From the NCBI RefSeq assembly GCF_000721075.1, contig NZ_JOEQ01000001.1, positions 334,235 through 398,234 on the forward strand: a stretch of DNA of 64,000 nt, in the 5' to 3' direction. This document shows, in pieces, positions 43,723 to 52,819 of this stretch (its first letter is position 1; every line of letters begins with the position of its first letter). A program made the position numbers and the translations under genes. The stretch comes from Streptosporangium amethystogenes. Lineage in GTDB: Bacteria > Actinomycetota > Actinomycetes > Streptosporangiales > Streptosporangiaceae. The notes below the pieces were generated by a model. The model had not been told where the DNA came from. It did not search any database and worked only from the letters and a program-made list of their open reading frames with translations.

Positions 43723-44969
43723 AGTTCTCGTTGATGCTCAACCCGCAGATCCCCGGCTCGGGCTACAGCCAGGAGGAGAACGCGAAGGCCAGAAGGCCGA
43801 TCGGGCGCGACACCGAGTCCTACCAGAAGCTGCTGGACGAGGTGCGCGAGATCGCCGTCCACGCCGACCGGATCGGCTTCGACGCGCTGATGATGACCGA
43901 GCACCACTTCCACTCCGAGGGTTTCGAGTTCTCGGTCAACCCGCTGATGTTCCTGACCGACCTGGCGGCCAGGACCGAGCGCATCCTGCTCGCCCCGCTC
44001 GGGCTGGTACTGCCGGCCTGGGACCCGATCAGGGCGGCCGAGGACGTGGCCCTGCTCGACCAGTTCAGCAAGGGGCGGCTGCGGCTCGGCGTGGCCCGCG
44101 GCTACCAGAACCGCTGGATGAACGTGCTGGGGCAGCGCTGGCACACCTCGGCCGCCAGGTCCGATGGGTCGAGCTCTGACAACCGCAACTTCGACGTGTT
44201 CGGCGAGGTGCTGAACATCATGAAGATGGCCTGGACCCAGGAGACGCTCCGCTACAAGTCCGACGTGCTCGACTACGAGGTCCCCTCGCCCTTCGACGGG
44301 ATCGAGGGCTGGGCGGCGCAGGAGTGGACGAGGACGTTCGGCGCCCCCGGGGAGCTCGACGAGAACGGGAAGATCCAGGCGGTCTCGGTCTGCCCCCGGC
44401 CGTACCAGAACCCCTACCCGGAGCTGTGGCAGCCGTTCACCATCTCCGACCGCTCGGTGATCAGGGCCGCACAGGAGGACATCCTGCCGTGGATGTTCAC
44501 CCCGAACCCCGACGACCACGCCGCCAAGGCCAGGCTCTACCAGGAGGAGTCGGCCAAGTGCGGCCGTGACTACAAGCTGGGCGAGCACACCGGCATCCTC
44601 AAGATCGTCGGGATGGCCGGCACCAAGGAGGAGGCCATCGCCACCTACGGCAAGAGCATGCAGAAGGACTTCGCCGCCTTCTTCGGGCCGTTCGGCTACC
44701 TGGAGGTCCTGCGGAAGAAGGAGGACGACAGGCACCAGCCGATCAGCCCCGAGAAGGGCGACTTCAAGCGCATGAACGAGGTCGAGATGGCCCTGCTCGG
44801 CGGCCCCGACGACGTCAAGCGCGGCATCCAGCGGATGCTCGACCGGATGCCGGATCTGGAGTGGTTCGGCCTGTTCATGCAGGGTCAGCAGGGCGTCCTG
44901 CCCCTCGACACCGTCAAGCGCAACCTGGAACTGTTCGCCACCAAGGTCATCCCCGAGTTCTCCGACTGA
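43719..44969 (+). CDS. LLM-class monooxygenase, long form
   Basis: A 416-residue luciferase-like monooxygenase. It shares FSLMLNPQ-like opening, TEHHFHSEGFEF and GRLRLGVARGYQNRW with the enzyme at 1959, then carries an extra segment of about 60 residues after 140 (AARSDGSSSDNRNFDVFGEV onwards). The extended form is seen in enzymes that oxidise terpenoid or cyclic substrates, but this is only a family-level hint. GTG 43719 overlaps the upstream stop. It is second in the operon behind operator h2. The next LLM gene lies 130 bp downstream with its own GGGAGGA, so there may be a second promoter. Confidence 0.88.
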   Translation: MKFSLMLNPQIPGSGYSQEENAKARRPIGRDTESYQKLLDEVREIAVHADRIGFDALMMTEHHFHSEGFEFSVNPLMFLTDLAARTERILLAPLGLVLPAWDPIRAAEDVALLDQFSKGRLRLGVARGYQNRWMNVLGQRWHTSAARSDGSSSDNRNFDVFGEVLNIMKMAWTQETLRYKSDVLDYEVPSPFDGIEGWAAQEWTRTFGAPGELDENGKIQAVSVCPRPYQNPYPELWQPFTISDRSVIRAAQEDILPWMFTPNPDDHAAKARLYQEESAKCGRDYKLGEHTGILKIVGMAGTKEEAIATYGKSMQKDFAAFFGPFGYLEVLRKKEDDRHQPISPEKGDFKRMNEVEMALLGGPDDVKRGIQRMLDRMPDLEWFGLFMQGQQGVLPLDTVKRNLELFATKVIPEFSD

Positions 44970-45099
44970 CCTTTCGCTGATTCGGCCCTCCAGAGGTCCC
45001 CACCCTTCGGGCGTCTCCGGGGAGGAAGGACAGGGACGGCACCCGGCTACCCCGGGAACATCTATCGAAATTTCAGCATTTCGGAGCCTGGGAGGATCC

Positions 45100-45981
45100 G
45101 TGCAGTTCTGGCTTGGCGCGTCGTTCGTCGAGACCGGCCAGTTCGTCGAACTGGCCAGGGCCGCGGAGCGGTGCGGCATTCACACGCTCACCCTGTCGGA
45201 CCACATCTTCTATGCCGACTTCGAGTCGCCCTATCCCTACTCCAGCACCGGCGCCCCCCGCTGGAACGCCGAGACGCACTGGCCGGACGTGTGGGTGACG
45301 ATCGGCGCTATGGCCGCCGTCACCACCACCCTGCGCTTCGCGCCCAACGTCTACATCGCCCCGGCCCGTGATCTGTTCACCGTCGCCAAGCAGGTCTCCA
45401 CGGCCGCGGTCCTGTCCGGGAACCGGGTGACCTTCGGCGTCGGCGTCGGCTGGTGCAAGGAGGAGTTCGTCCAGACAGGCCAGGACTTCCACACCCGGGG
45501 ACGCAGACTGGACGAGATGATCCCGGCCCTGCGTGAACTCTGGGCCGGCGGCACCGTCGCCCACCACGGCACCCACTACGACTACGGCCCGCTCTCGATC
45601 TCCCCGGTACCCTCCGCGCCCGTGCCGTTCTTCGTCGGCGGCGACAGCGAGGCGGCGCTGCGGCGCGCGGCCAGAACGGGTGACGGCTGGATGGGCAACC
45701 GGATCTACACCGAGGAGCGGCTCGACCCGGTCCTCGCCGACCTGCGGCGCTACCTCAAGGAGTACGGCAGGGCGGAAGACGCCCTGCAGATCATCGCACC
45801 ACTCGCGGTCATGCCCGACGCCGCCACCTACCGCCGCTTGGCCGACAAGGGGGTGACCGGAACGATGGCCGCGCCCTGGTGGCTCGCCACCCCCGAGGAG
45901 AAGGCCAGGTACGGCGAGGGCATCGAGCTCAAGGTCGCCACCATGGAGCGCTTCGCCGAGGAGGTCGTCTCGAAAATGTGA
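45100..45981 (+). CDS. LLM-class F420-dependent-type oxidoreductase
   Basis: A 293-residue luciferase-like protein opening VQFWLGASFVETGQF, with GIHTLTLSDHIFYADFE near 26 and SGNRVTFGVGVGWCKEEF near 105. The DHI motif and GVGVGW are typical of F420-dependent branches. The GTG start is preceded by GGGAGGA. A short inverted repeat (CGAAAT-TTCAGC-ATTTCG, 45066-45083) lies just upstream. It is the fifth LLM gene of the window and probably the end of the catabolic island: after it, no further CCAAGC site or pathway gene is seen. Confidence 0.87.
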   Translation: MQFWLGASFVETGQFVELARAAERCGIHTLTLSDHIFYADFESPYPYSSTGAPRWNAETHWPDVWVTIGAMAAVTTTLRFAPNVYIAPARDLFTVAKQVSTAAVLSGNRVTFGVGVGWCKEEFVQTGQDFHTRGRRLDEMIPALRELWAGGTVAHHGTHYDYGPLSISPVPSAPVPFFVGGDSEAALRRAARTGDGWMGNRIYTEERLDPVLADLRRYLKEYGRAEDALQIIAPLAVMPDAATYRRLADKGVTGTMAAPWWLATPEEKARYGEGIELKVATMERFAEEVVSKM

Positions 45982-46093
45982 CGCCTCGCCCGACGCGCAC
46001 GCCCGGCACGGCACGACCTCGTACAAGGCCCCGTACCGGGCCCGCGTGCCGGGTGGCAGGTCGCCCGGCGGCCCGAGCCGATAGCCTGGCCGG

Positions 46094-46918
46094 GTGCTCG
46101 AAAAGATCAAAGCCACCCGTTATGTGACGCCCCTGCGGGAGGGCGGCTCGCTCCCCGGGGTCATGGAGGCGGACGACCTCGGCACATATGTCGTGAAGTT
46201 CCGCGGCGCCGGCCAGGGCCGCCGGGTCCTGGTGGCGGAGATCGTGTCCGCCGGGCTGGCCCGGCGTCTCGGCTTCCGCACGCCCGAACTGAAGGTGATC
46301 GACGTCGACCCACGGCTCGGCGCCCGTGAGCCGGACGAGGAGATCCAGGACCTGCTCAAGGCCAGCGAGGGCAACAATCTGGCCGTCGACTTCCTGCCGG
46401 GCGCGCTGGGCTTCGAGCCGCTGGCCTGGCCTCCAGAACCCGATTTCGCCTCCCGCCTGCTCTGGTTCGACGCGCTGATCCACAATGTCGACCGGAGCTG
46501 GCGCAACCCGAACCTGCTCCTGTGGCACGGCGACACCTGGCTGATCGACCACGGCGCCGCGCTCTGGTTCCACCACAACTGGCCCTCGGCCGATCCGCTG
46601 CGCGGTTTCGACGCGCGCGACCATGTGATGGCCCCCTTCGCCACCCGGATGTCCGAGGCCGACGCCGAGTTCAGCGAGAAGATCACCCGGGACCTGCTCG
46701 ACGGGGTGGTGGACGAGGTTCCCGACGAGTGGCTGGAGGACGAGCCGGGGTTCGACGGGGCGCAGGCCGTACGGCAGGCGTACGTCGAGCACCTGCTGAC
46801 CCGCGCCCAGGGCCCGCGCACCTGGCTGCCGGCCCCCTCGGCCGCCTCCGGCCAGGACCCGGTGGCTCAGCAGGGAAAGCCCGGCTCGGTGGGCGCGTTC
46901 TGGAAGGACACCCGGTGA
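46094..46918 (+). CDS. HipA-family kinase
   Basis: A 274-residue HipA-like kinase. K35 in TYVVKF and E49 would bind ATP. The catalytic loop is LIHNVDRSWRNPNLL (D133), and a DFG-equivalent is IDHG (D152). It is much shorter than E. coli HipA, lacking the N-terminal subdomain, and no HipB-type helix-turn-helix antitoxin is nearby. Instead, the next gene encodes a DUF3037 protein whose GTG overlaps this stop. This pairing recurs in actinobacteria as I remember it; its role is not established. The GTG start has no strong ribosome site. Confidence 0.83.
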   Translation: MLEKIKATRYVTPLREGGSLPGVMEADDLGTYVVKFRGAGQGRRVLVAEIVSAGLARRLGFRTPELKVIDVDPRLGAREPDEEIQDLLKASEGNNLAVDFLPGALGFEPLAWPPEPDFASRLLWFDALIHNVDRSWRNPNLLLWHGDTWLIDHGAALWFHHNWPSADPLRGFDARDHVMAPFATRMSEADAEFSEKITRDLLDGVVDEVPDEWLEDEPGFDGAQAVRQAYVEHLLTRAQGPRTWLPAPSAASGQDPVAQQGKPGSVGAFWKDTR

Positions 46919-47292
46919 AGGACGTCTACGAGTACGCGATCATCCGGATCATCCCCCGGGTGGAGCGCGGCGAGCTGATCAATGCCGGCGTGCTGCTCTA
47001 CTGCCAGCCGCGCGGCTACCTGTGCGCCCGCGTGGAGCTGGACGAGGCACGCCTGCGCGCCCTCGACCCCCGGGTGGACCTCGACGGCGTACGGCACGCG
47101 CTCGACGTCTACCTGCGCTCCTGCGGCGGCGACGAGGGACCGCTGGCCGCGGAGCCGCCGGGCAGCCGGTTCCGCAGGCTGACCGCCCCGCGCAGCACGA
47201 TCGTGCAGACGGGCCCGGTCCACGCCGGTCTCACCGCCGACCCGGAGGCGGAGCTGGAACACCTCGTGACCTGCCTGGTCCGCAGCCCCTGA
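46915..47292 (+). CDS. DUF3037-family protein paired with HipA-like kinase
   Basis: A 125-residue protein with the DUF3037 pattern: YEYAIIRIIPRVERGELINA at the start, then GVLLYCQ and LRALDPRVDLDGVRHAL. No catalytic motif is evident. It is translationally coupled (GTGA) to the HipA-like kinase, which suggests a direct partner: substrate, modulator or antitoxin. Function unknown. Confidence 0.83.
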   Translation: MKDVYEYAIIRIIPRVERGELINAGVLLYCQPRGYLCARVELDEARLRALDPRVDLDGVRHALDVYLRSCGGDEGPLAAEPPGSRFRRLTAPRSTIVQTGPVHAGLTADPEAELEHLVTCLVRSP

Positions 47293-47439
47293 ACCGAGAC
47301 ACGAGTGAGCGTCCGGTCGTCCAGGCGCACGGTCTCGACCTCGGTCCGCCGGTGGCCGAGTCGCTCGCAGACCGGCACCCCGGGGTCGTGGGAGAACGTC
47401 GCGCGGGCCGGCGATCCGCCTGGAGCGGCGGGACGCCGG

Positions 47440-48282
47440 TCAGAAGAGCACGGACATGAAGGTGCCGACCTCGACGAAACCGGCCCTGCGGTAGGCGGCC
47501 CTGGCCGGGGCGTTGTAGTCGTTGACGTACAGCGAGACCACCGGCGCGAAGTAGTCGAGCGCGTGCTTGACCACCGCGGCCATCCCGGACACCGCGTGGC
47601 CGCGGCCACGCAGGTCGGGGTGGACCCAGACGCCCTGAATCTGGCAGGCGTGCGGCGTCACCGCGCCGATCTCGGCCTTGAAGACGACCCTGCCCCCCTC
47701 GATGCGGGCGTACGACCTGCCGATCCTGATCAGCTCGGCGACCCGGGACCGGTAGAGGGCTCCGCCGTCCCCCAGCTCGGGGGAGACACCCACCTCCTCG
47801 GTGAACATCGCCACGCAGGCCGGCAGCAGGATGTCGAACTCGTCGGGCCGGACCCGCCGCACCAGCGGGTCGGCAGGGAGCGGCGACGGCTCCGTGGCCA
47901 CCATGAGCGGCTGCGCCCAGCGGATCGCCCGGGCGGCTCCCCAGTGCGGCTCCAGCCGCTCCCAGAGCACCTCGACCGCGTCGGCCGGGCCGACGATCGA
48001 GGAACAGCGGCGGCCCTGCCTGCGCGCGCGTTCGGCGAAGGCGTAGACGGCGTCGGTACCGGCGTTGACCGGAACCAGGTTCGCCCCGGCGTAGCAGAGG
48101 GAGGTCAGGCCACCGCGCGGCCCGAACCCCCACATCTGGCCACCGAGTCTGGCCGGATTGAGCCCGACCGAACGGACTCTGGAGGCGACGAAAACATTAC
48201 CGACGGGGTCGATGTCGAGAAGCGCCAGGACCTCGTCTCGATCGTTGTCGTCGAGCACGCGCGACGCCGTTGTACGCAGCAT
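47440..48282 (-). CDS. GNAT-family acetyltransferase with DUF4081 N-terminus
   Basis: A 280-residue protein with an N-terminal DUF4081-like region and a C-terminal GNAT domain. The acetyl-CoA loop is VHPDLRGRGHAVSGM, near 218-232, and the end is LYVNDYNAPARAAYRRAGF. In Mycobacterium and Streptomyces the equivalent gene lies directly after ispG (Rv2867c in M. tuberculosis). Here it is split from ispG by a secreted peptidase gene. ATG 48282 is used; a GTG one codon upstream is possible. Neither has a strong ribosome site. The acyl acceptor is unknown. Confidence 0.85.
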   Translation of the reverse strand: MLRTTASRVLDDNDRDEVLALLDIDPVGNVFVASRVRSVGLNPARLGGQMWGFGPRGGLTSLCYAGANLVPVNAGTDAVYAFAERARRQGRRCSSIVGPADAVEVLWERLEPHWGAARAIRWAQPLMVATEPSPLPADPLVRRVRPDEFDILLPACVAMFTEEVGVSPELGDGGALYRSRVAELIRIGRSYARIEGGRVVFKAEIGAVTPHACQIQGVWVHPDLRGRGHAVSGMAAVVKHALDYFAPVVSLYVNDYNAPARAAYRRAGFVEVGTFMSVLF

Positions 48283-48349
48283 CACACGCTCAGCCTACGC
48301 GACCCCCTCGATTTTGGCAGGAACCAACACAGAGCATCTCATCTACCTG

Positions 48350-49960
48350 CTAGATCGCCCCTCCCCCCGGATGCCCGGCGGGCACCCGGACGGGCGAGGG
48401 TCCGATCACCGGCACGGGCACCGGCAGCGGCAGGCCGGGGCAACGGGCGTCCGGGCTGCCGGGGTCCTGCCGTGCTCCACCGGGGAGGGTGCCGTCCCGC
48501 AGGTAGGCGGCCAGGCGACGGTCGACGCAGGCGTTCCCGTTGAGCGAGATCCCGTGGTTGCCACCCGGTACGGCCAGCAGCCGGGAGCCGCGGAGCAGGG
48601 TACGCATCCGCAGCGCCCCCGCGTACGGGGTGGCGGCGTCGCGCTCACCCTGGATCAGCATGACCGGGGGCAGCCTGGTGCTGTCGTGCACCCGCACGGG
48701 GGTGCCCCCCTGCACGGGCCAGAACGCGCACGGCGCGTTGTACCAGGCGTTGGGCCAGGTGAGGAAGGGCGCCCTGACGTTGGCCCTGGTCATGTCCGTG
48801 CGCCAGCGTGTCCAGTCGCGCGGCCAGGCGGCGTCGCGGCACTGCACCGCCAGGTAGACGGCGTAGCTGTTCTCATCCTTGGCGTCGTTCTCCGCGTGCT
48901 TGCGGTAGGCGTTGAGCAGGAGTGCCGTCTCCCCCTTCTTGACGTAGGCGGAGAAGGCCTTGGCCAGCTGCGGCCAGATCGCATCGGAGTAGCCGCCGAC
49001 GGTGTAGAGGTCGTCGAGCTCGCTCGGGCCGACCACTTCCGCCGCGGGGTGGCCGCCCAACCGGGTACGCATGGCGTCCCAGGCGAAGGAGACGGCCCTC
49101 TCAGTGGTGCCCAGCCGGTAGACCGGATTGTGACGGGCGATCCATTTGAGGAATTCCCGGTGCCTGCCCTGGAAGGCGATGCTCTGGCTGAGGTTCGAGC
49201 GGTACCAGATACCGCGCGGATCCACCACGCTGTCCAGGACGAGCCGGCTGAGCCGGCCGGGAAAGAGTGTCGCGTAGACCGCGCCCAGGTAGGTCCCGTA
49301 CGAGTAGCCCAGGAAGCTGATCTTCGACTCGCCGAGCGCCTCCCTGATCAGGTCCATGTCCCTGGCGGAGTTCTCCGTGGTCATGTGGGGCAGCATCCAG
49401 CCCCAGCGGTCACCGCAGGCCTGGGCGTATTCGCGGGCCCGGTCGATGAGCGTGCTCTCGTCGCGCCTGGTGACCGGCACCTGGTCGGGACGGGGCGGCC
49501 TGTAGTACTCCGCGGGATCGACACAGCTCAGCGCGGGCTCGCTGGCCCCCACCCCGCGCGGGTCGAAACCGATCACGTCGAACCGGTCGGCCAGGCCGCC
49601 GGGAAGCCCTGCCACGACGCCCTTGACCAGATCGCGACCGGACGCCCCGGGACCACCCGGATTGACCAGCAACGCGCCGAGACGGTCGTGGGTGGCCCTC
49701 CCCCTGATCCGGTTCAGGGCGATGTTGACGGTCTGGTACGGGTTGGCGTAGTCGAGCGGCACACTCAGCGTGGCGCACTCCATCCGGCTGTCCGCCCGCG
49801 GCGCTGGAACGGACGGCGTCACTCCGGGCACCGAGGCCCCACCCTCGCAGGGCCCCCAGACCAGCCCCTCCCTGCCCTGGGCCACCGCCCCCTGCGGCAC
49901 TCCCACCGCGGCTGCCAGCATCGCGATGCTCGCGGCAATCCCGACGACCCTCTTCTTCAC
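48350..49960 (-). CDS. Secreted alpha/beta hydrolase, tripeptidyl-aminopeptidase-like (S33)
   Basis: A 536-residue exported hydrolase. A signal peptide (MKKRVVGIAASIAMLAAAVG, cleavage near GAVAQ) leads into an S33 fold. The oxyanion segment is LLVNPGGPGASGRD, the nucleophile elbow GYSYGTYLG, and a histidine in GGNHGISLNG near 475. It resembles streptomycete tripeptidyl aminopeptidases, which trim secreted proteins. The start is GTG 49960 with a weak AGGGGG. It interrupts the ispG-GNAT neighbourhood and shares its secreted-protease theme with the tandem genes at 52820-55031. Confidence 0.9.
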   Translation of the reverse strand: MKKRVVGIAASIAMLAAAVGVPQGAVAQGREGLVWGPCEGGASVPGVTPSVPAPRADSRMECATLSVPLDYANPYQTVNIALNRIRGRATHDRLGALLVNPGGPGASGRDLVKGVVAGLPGGLADRFDVIGFDPRGVGASEPALSCVDPAEYYRPPRPDQVPVTRRDESTLIDRAREYAQACGDRWGWMLPHMTTENSARDMDLIREALGESKISFLGYSYGTYLGAVYATLFPGRLSRLVLDSVVDPRGIWYRSNLSQSIAFQGRHREFLKWIARHNPVYRLGTTERAVSFAWDAMRTRLGGHPAAEVVGPSELDDLYTVGGYSDAIWPQLAKAFSAYVKKGETALLLNAYRKHAENDAKDENSYAVYLAVQCRDAAWPRDWTRWRTDMTRANVRAPFLTWPNAWYNAPCAFWPVQGGTPVRVHDSTRLPPVMLIQGERDAATPYAGALRMRTLLRGSRLLAVPGGNHGISLNGNACVDRRLAAYLRDGTLPGGARQDPGSPDARCPGLPLPVPVPVIGPSPVRVPAGHPGGGAI

Positions 49961-50181
49961 TGTGTGGTCCCCCTACTCGTACGGCAGAGGCGATGGTCTC
50001 CCGGAGGCGGCGCGATTCACCCGGGACACAACCGGATATCTAGCAAAGTGTAGTCAGATGATTGCTAAGTGTAATGATCCCAGGTCGGGCGGCACCTCCG
50101 GACGGACCAGCAGAACGCCACAAACGGCCACGGAGGCTACGCAGACCGGAGATCTCCGGCGGAGAGCCCCCGCAAAAGGCG

Positions 50182-50213
50182 CGCCCCCGGCGGCGAGAGA
50201 GCGACCGGGGGCG
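50182..50213 (-). terminator. Intrinsic terminator of dxr-ispG
   Basis: CGCCCCCGG pairs with CCGGGGGCG around a 14-nt loop. Reading the minus strand, GCCTTTTGCG follows, a real T-run, 27 bp after the ispG stop. Confidence 0.8.
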
Positions 50214-50239
50214 GACAGGTTCGGGAAGCGGGACGGTGC

Positions 50240-51406
50240 CTAGCCGACGACGACCTGGGCGCCCGTGACGTCGTCGTCGAGGTCGACCTCCACGCCCATC
50301 TGCTCGGCGAGACGCAGCGCCTCCTCGATCAGGGTCTCCACGATCTGCGACTCGGGAACGGTCTTGATGACCTCGCCCTTGACGAAGATCTGGCCCTTGC
50401 CGTTGCCGGAGGCGACGCCGAGGTCGGCCTCGCGGGCCTCTCCCGGGCCGTTGACGACGCATCCCATCACCGCGACGCGCAGCGGGACCTTCAGCCCCTC
50501 CAGCCCCGCCTGGACCTGCTCGGCCAGGGTGTAGACGTCGACCTGGGCGCGCCCGCAGGAGGGGCAGGAGACGATCTCCAGGCCCCGCTCGCGCAGGTTG
50601 AGCGACTCCAGGATCTGGTTGCCGACCTTGACCTCCTCGACCGGCGGGGCGGACAGCGACACGCGGATGGTGTCGCCGATCCCCTCGGCGAGCAGTGCCC
50701 CGAAGGCGACGGCGGACTTGATCGTGCCCTGGAAGGCCGGGCCCGCCTCGGTGACGCCGAGGTGGAGCGGGTAATCACACCGGGCGGCGAGCAGGCGGTA
50801 CGCCTGGACCATCACGACCGGGTCGTTGTGCTTGACGGAGATCTTGATGTCGCGGAAGCCGTGCTCCTCGAAGAGCGAGCACTCCCAGAGCGCGGACTCC
50901 ACCAGCGCCTCGGGGGTGGCCTTGCCGTACTTCTGGAGCAGGCGGGGGTCGAGCGAGCCGGCGTTGACGCCGATCCTGATCGGCACGCCGCGGTCGGCCG
51001 CGGCCCGCGCGATCTCACCGACCTTGTCGTCGAACTTCTTGATGTTGCCGGGGTTCACCCGGACCGCCGCGCAGCCCGCCTCGATCGCGGCGAAGACGTA
51101 CTTCGGCTGGAAGTGGATGTCCGCGATCACCGGGATCTGCGACTTCCTGGCGATGGTCGGCAGCGCATCTGCGTCGTCCTGCGAGGGGACCGCGACCCGG
51201 ACGATCTGGCAGCCCGAGGCGGTCAGCTCGGCGATCTGCTGGAGCGTCGCGTTGACGTCGGCGGTGACCGTGGTGGTCATCGACTGGACGGAGACCGGCG
51301 CGTCCCCGCCCACGGGGACGGAACCGACCATGATCTGACGAGATATGCGTCGCTCGGCGATCGGCCGGGTCCTTACGGACGGGATTCCGAGAGCAACAGA
51401 AGTCAT
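50240..51406 (-). CDS. ispG: 4-hydroxy-3-methylbut-2-enyl-diphosphate synthase
   Basis: A 388-residue iron-sulfur enzyme of the MEP isoprenoid pathway. It converts 2-C-methyl-D-erythritol 2,4-cyclodiphosphate to HMBPP. The TIM-barrel start [20 protein letters not shown] is typical. Cluster ligands are C281 and C284 (SCPSCGR) and C316 ([10 protein letters not shown]), with E323 of PGE the usual fourth ligand. Length equals the family norm. It lies 35 bp after dxr, probably as an operon with a terminator behind. In related bacteria a site-2 protease gene sits between the two; here it is absent. Confidence 0.97.
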   Translation of the reverse strand: MTSVALGIPSVRTRPIAERRISRQIMVGSVPVGGDAPVSVQSMTTTVTADVNATLQQIAELTASGCQIVRVAVPSQDDADALPTIARKSQIPVIADIHFQPKYVFAAIEAGCAAVRVNPGNIKKFDDKVGEIARAAADRGVPIRIGVNAGSLDPRLLQKYGKATPEALVESALWECSLFEEHGFRDIKISVKHNDPVVMVQAYRLLAARCDYPLHLGVTEAGPAFQGTIKSAVAFGALLAEGIGDTIRVSLSAPPVEEVKVGNQILESLNLRERGLEIVSCPSCGRAQVDVYTLAEQVQAGLEGLKVPLRVAVMGCVVNGPGEAREADLGVASGNGKGQIFVKGEVIKTVPESQIVETLIEEALRLAEQMGVEVDLDDDVTGAQVVVG

Positions 51407-51441
51407 TTTCAGCCCTTGAAGAGTCGACGACGCTCACCAGT

Positions 51442-52626
51442 CTAGGCAGTCCCGGTGAGCTCCCGTGCCCTTATGCGTGCCCAGGAGTCGGCGTCGAGCA
51501 CCTCGGCCACCGAGCCGGCCTCGGTGACGGTGTGCTCGGAGACCACCGAGGCCACGGTGTCGACGATGCCGAGGAAGGGCAGCCGACCGGCCAGGAACGC
51601 CTCGACGCAGACCTCGTTTGCGGCGTTGTAGACGGCCGGTGCCGTGCCGCCGGCCGTGCCGACGTGGCGGGCCAGCGCGACGGCGGGGAAGGCCCCGTCG
51701 TCGAGCGGCTCGAACGTCCAGGTGTGGGCGGCGGTCCAGTCGACGCCGGGCGCGGCGTCGGCGACCCGCTCGGGCCAGCCGAGGGCCAGCGCGATGGGCA
51801 GGCGCATGTCGGGCGGGCTGGCCTGGGCGATGGTCGAGCCGTCGACGAACTCGACCATCGAGTGGATGACCGACTGCGGGTGGACCACGACGTCGATGCG
51901 CTCGAAGCCGATGTCGAAGAGCAGGTGCGCCTCGATGACCTCCAGGCCCTTGTTGACGAGCGTGGCGGAGTTCACCGTGATCACCGGTCCCATCGACCAG
52001 GTGGGATGGGCGAGTGCCTGCTCGGGGGTCACCTCCGCGAGATCCGCGCGCGACCTGCCGCGGAAGGGGCCGCCGCTCGCGGTGACGACCAGGCGCCGCA
52101 CGGCGGAGGCGTCGGGACCGGTGGGGCCCGCCGCCCACAGGCACTGGGCCAGCGCGGCGTGCTCGGAGTCGACCGGGATCAGCTGGCCAGGCTTGGCCAG
52201 GCGCTTGACCAGTGGCCCCCCGACGATCAGCGACTCCTTGTTGGCGAGCGCGAGCGCCCGGCCGGCCTCCAGCGCGGCCAGCGTGGAGGTCAGCCCCAGC
52301 GCGCCGGTGATGCCGTTGAGCACGACGTCGGCGGGCCAGGAGGCGGCCTCCGCCACCCCTTCCTGGCCGGCCAGCACCCGCGCGGCCACTCCGCGCGCGG
52401 CCAGGGCCGCGCGCAGTTCCGGCACCGCGGCGGGATCGGCGACGGCGACCACGTCGGGCCTGAACTCGGCCGCCTGCCCGGCCAGCAGGTCGATCCGGCC
52501 ACCGTAGGCGGCCAGCGCGACCACCCGGAACCGGCCGGGGTTGCGGGCGATGACGTCAAGGGACTGGGTCCCGATGGACCCGGTCGAGCCGAGCAGGACG
52601 ACGGAGCGGACGGTGTCTGACTGCAC
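51442..52626 (-). CDS. dxr: 1-deoxy-D-xylulose-5-phosphate reductoisomerase
   Basis: A 394-residue NADPH enzyme for the first committed MEP step, DXP to MEP. The cofactor loop GSTGSIG is at 13-19. The metal and substrate site is marked by NKESLIVGG and by [20 protein letters not shown] and [20 protein letters not shown] are the catalytic-loop landmarks. GTG 52626 with GGGAG is chosen; ATG 52671 would add 15 arginine-rich residues and has no advantage. It leads the dxr-ispG operon. Convergent genes do not interrupt it. Confidence 0.97.
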   Translation of the reverse strand: MQSDTVRSVVLLGSTGSIGTQSLDVIARNPGRFRVVALAAYGGRIDLLAGQAAEFRPDVVAVADPAAVPELRAALAARGVAARVLAGQEGVAEAASWPADVVLNGITGALGLTSTLAALEAGRALALANKESLIVGGPLVKRLAKPGQLIPVDSEHAALAQCLWAAGPTGPDASAVRRLVVTASGGPFRGRSRADLAEVTPEQALAHPTWSMGPVITVNSATLVNKGLEVIEAHLLFDIGFERIDVVVHPQSVIHSMVEFVDGSTIAQASPPDMRLPIALALGWPERVADAAPGVDWTAAHTWTFEPLDDGAFPAVALARHVGTAGGTAPAVYNAANEVCVEAFLAGRLPFLGIVDTVASVVSEHTVTEAGSVAEVLDADSWARIRARELTGTA

Positions 52627-52819
52627 CGTCCCATTCTCCCGGCTCGGGCCGCGCTGTCGAATCGGCCTCATCCCGCCGGAAATCTGTTAGGCGAGAAACA
52701 CGCGATAAAAGGCGATATTTAAGTCCGAATTTCGTCATATCAATAGCTGTAAATCTTGAGAAATACGTACGTACGGCGCACTAGCTTCCCGGAACAGCAA
52801 CGGGCCTCGGGAGGTACAT

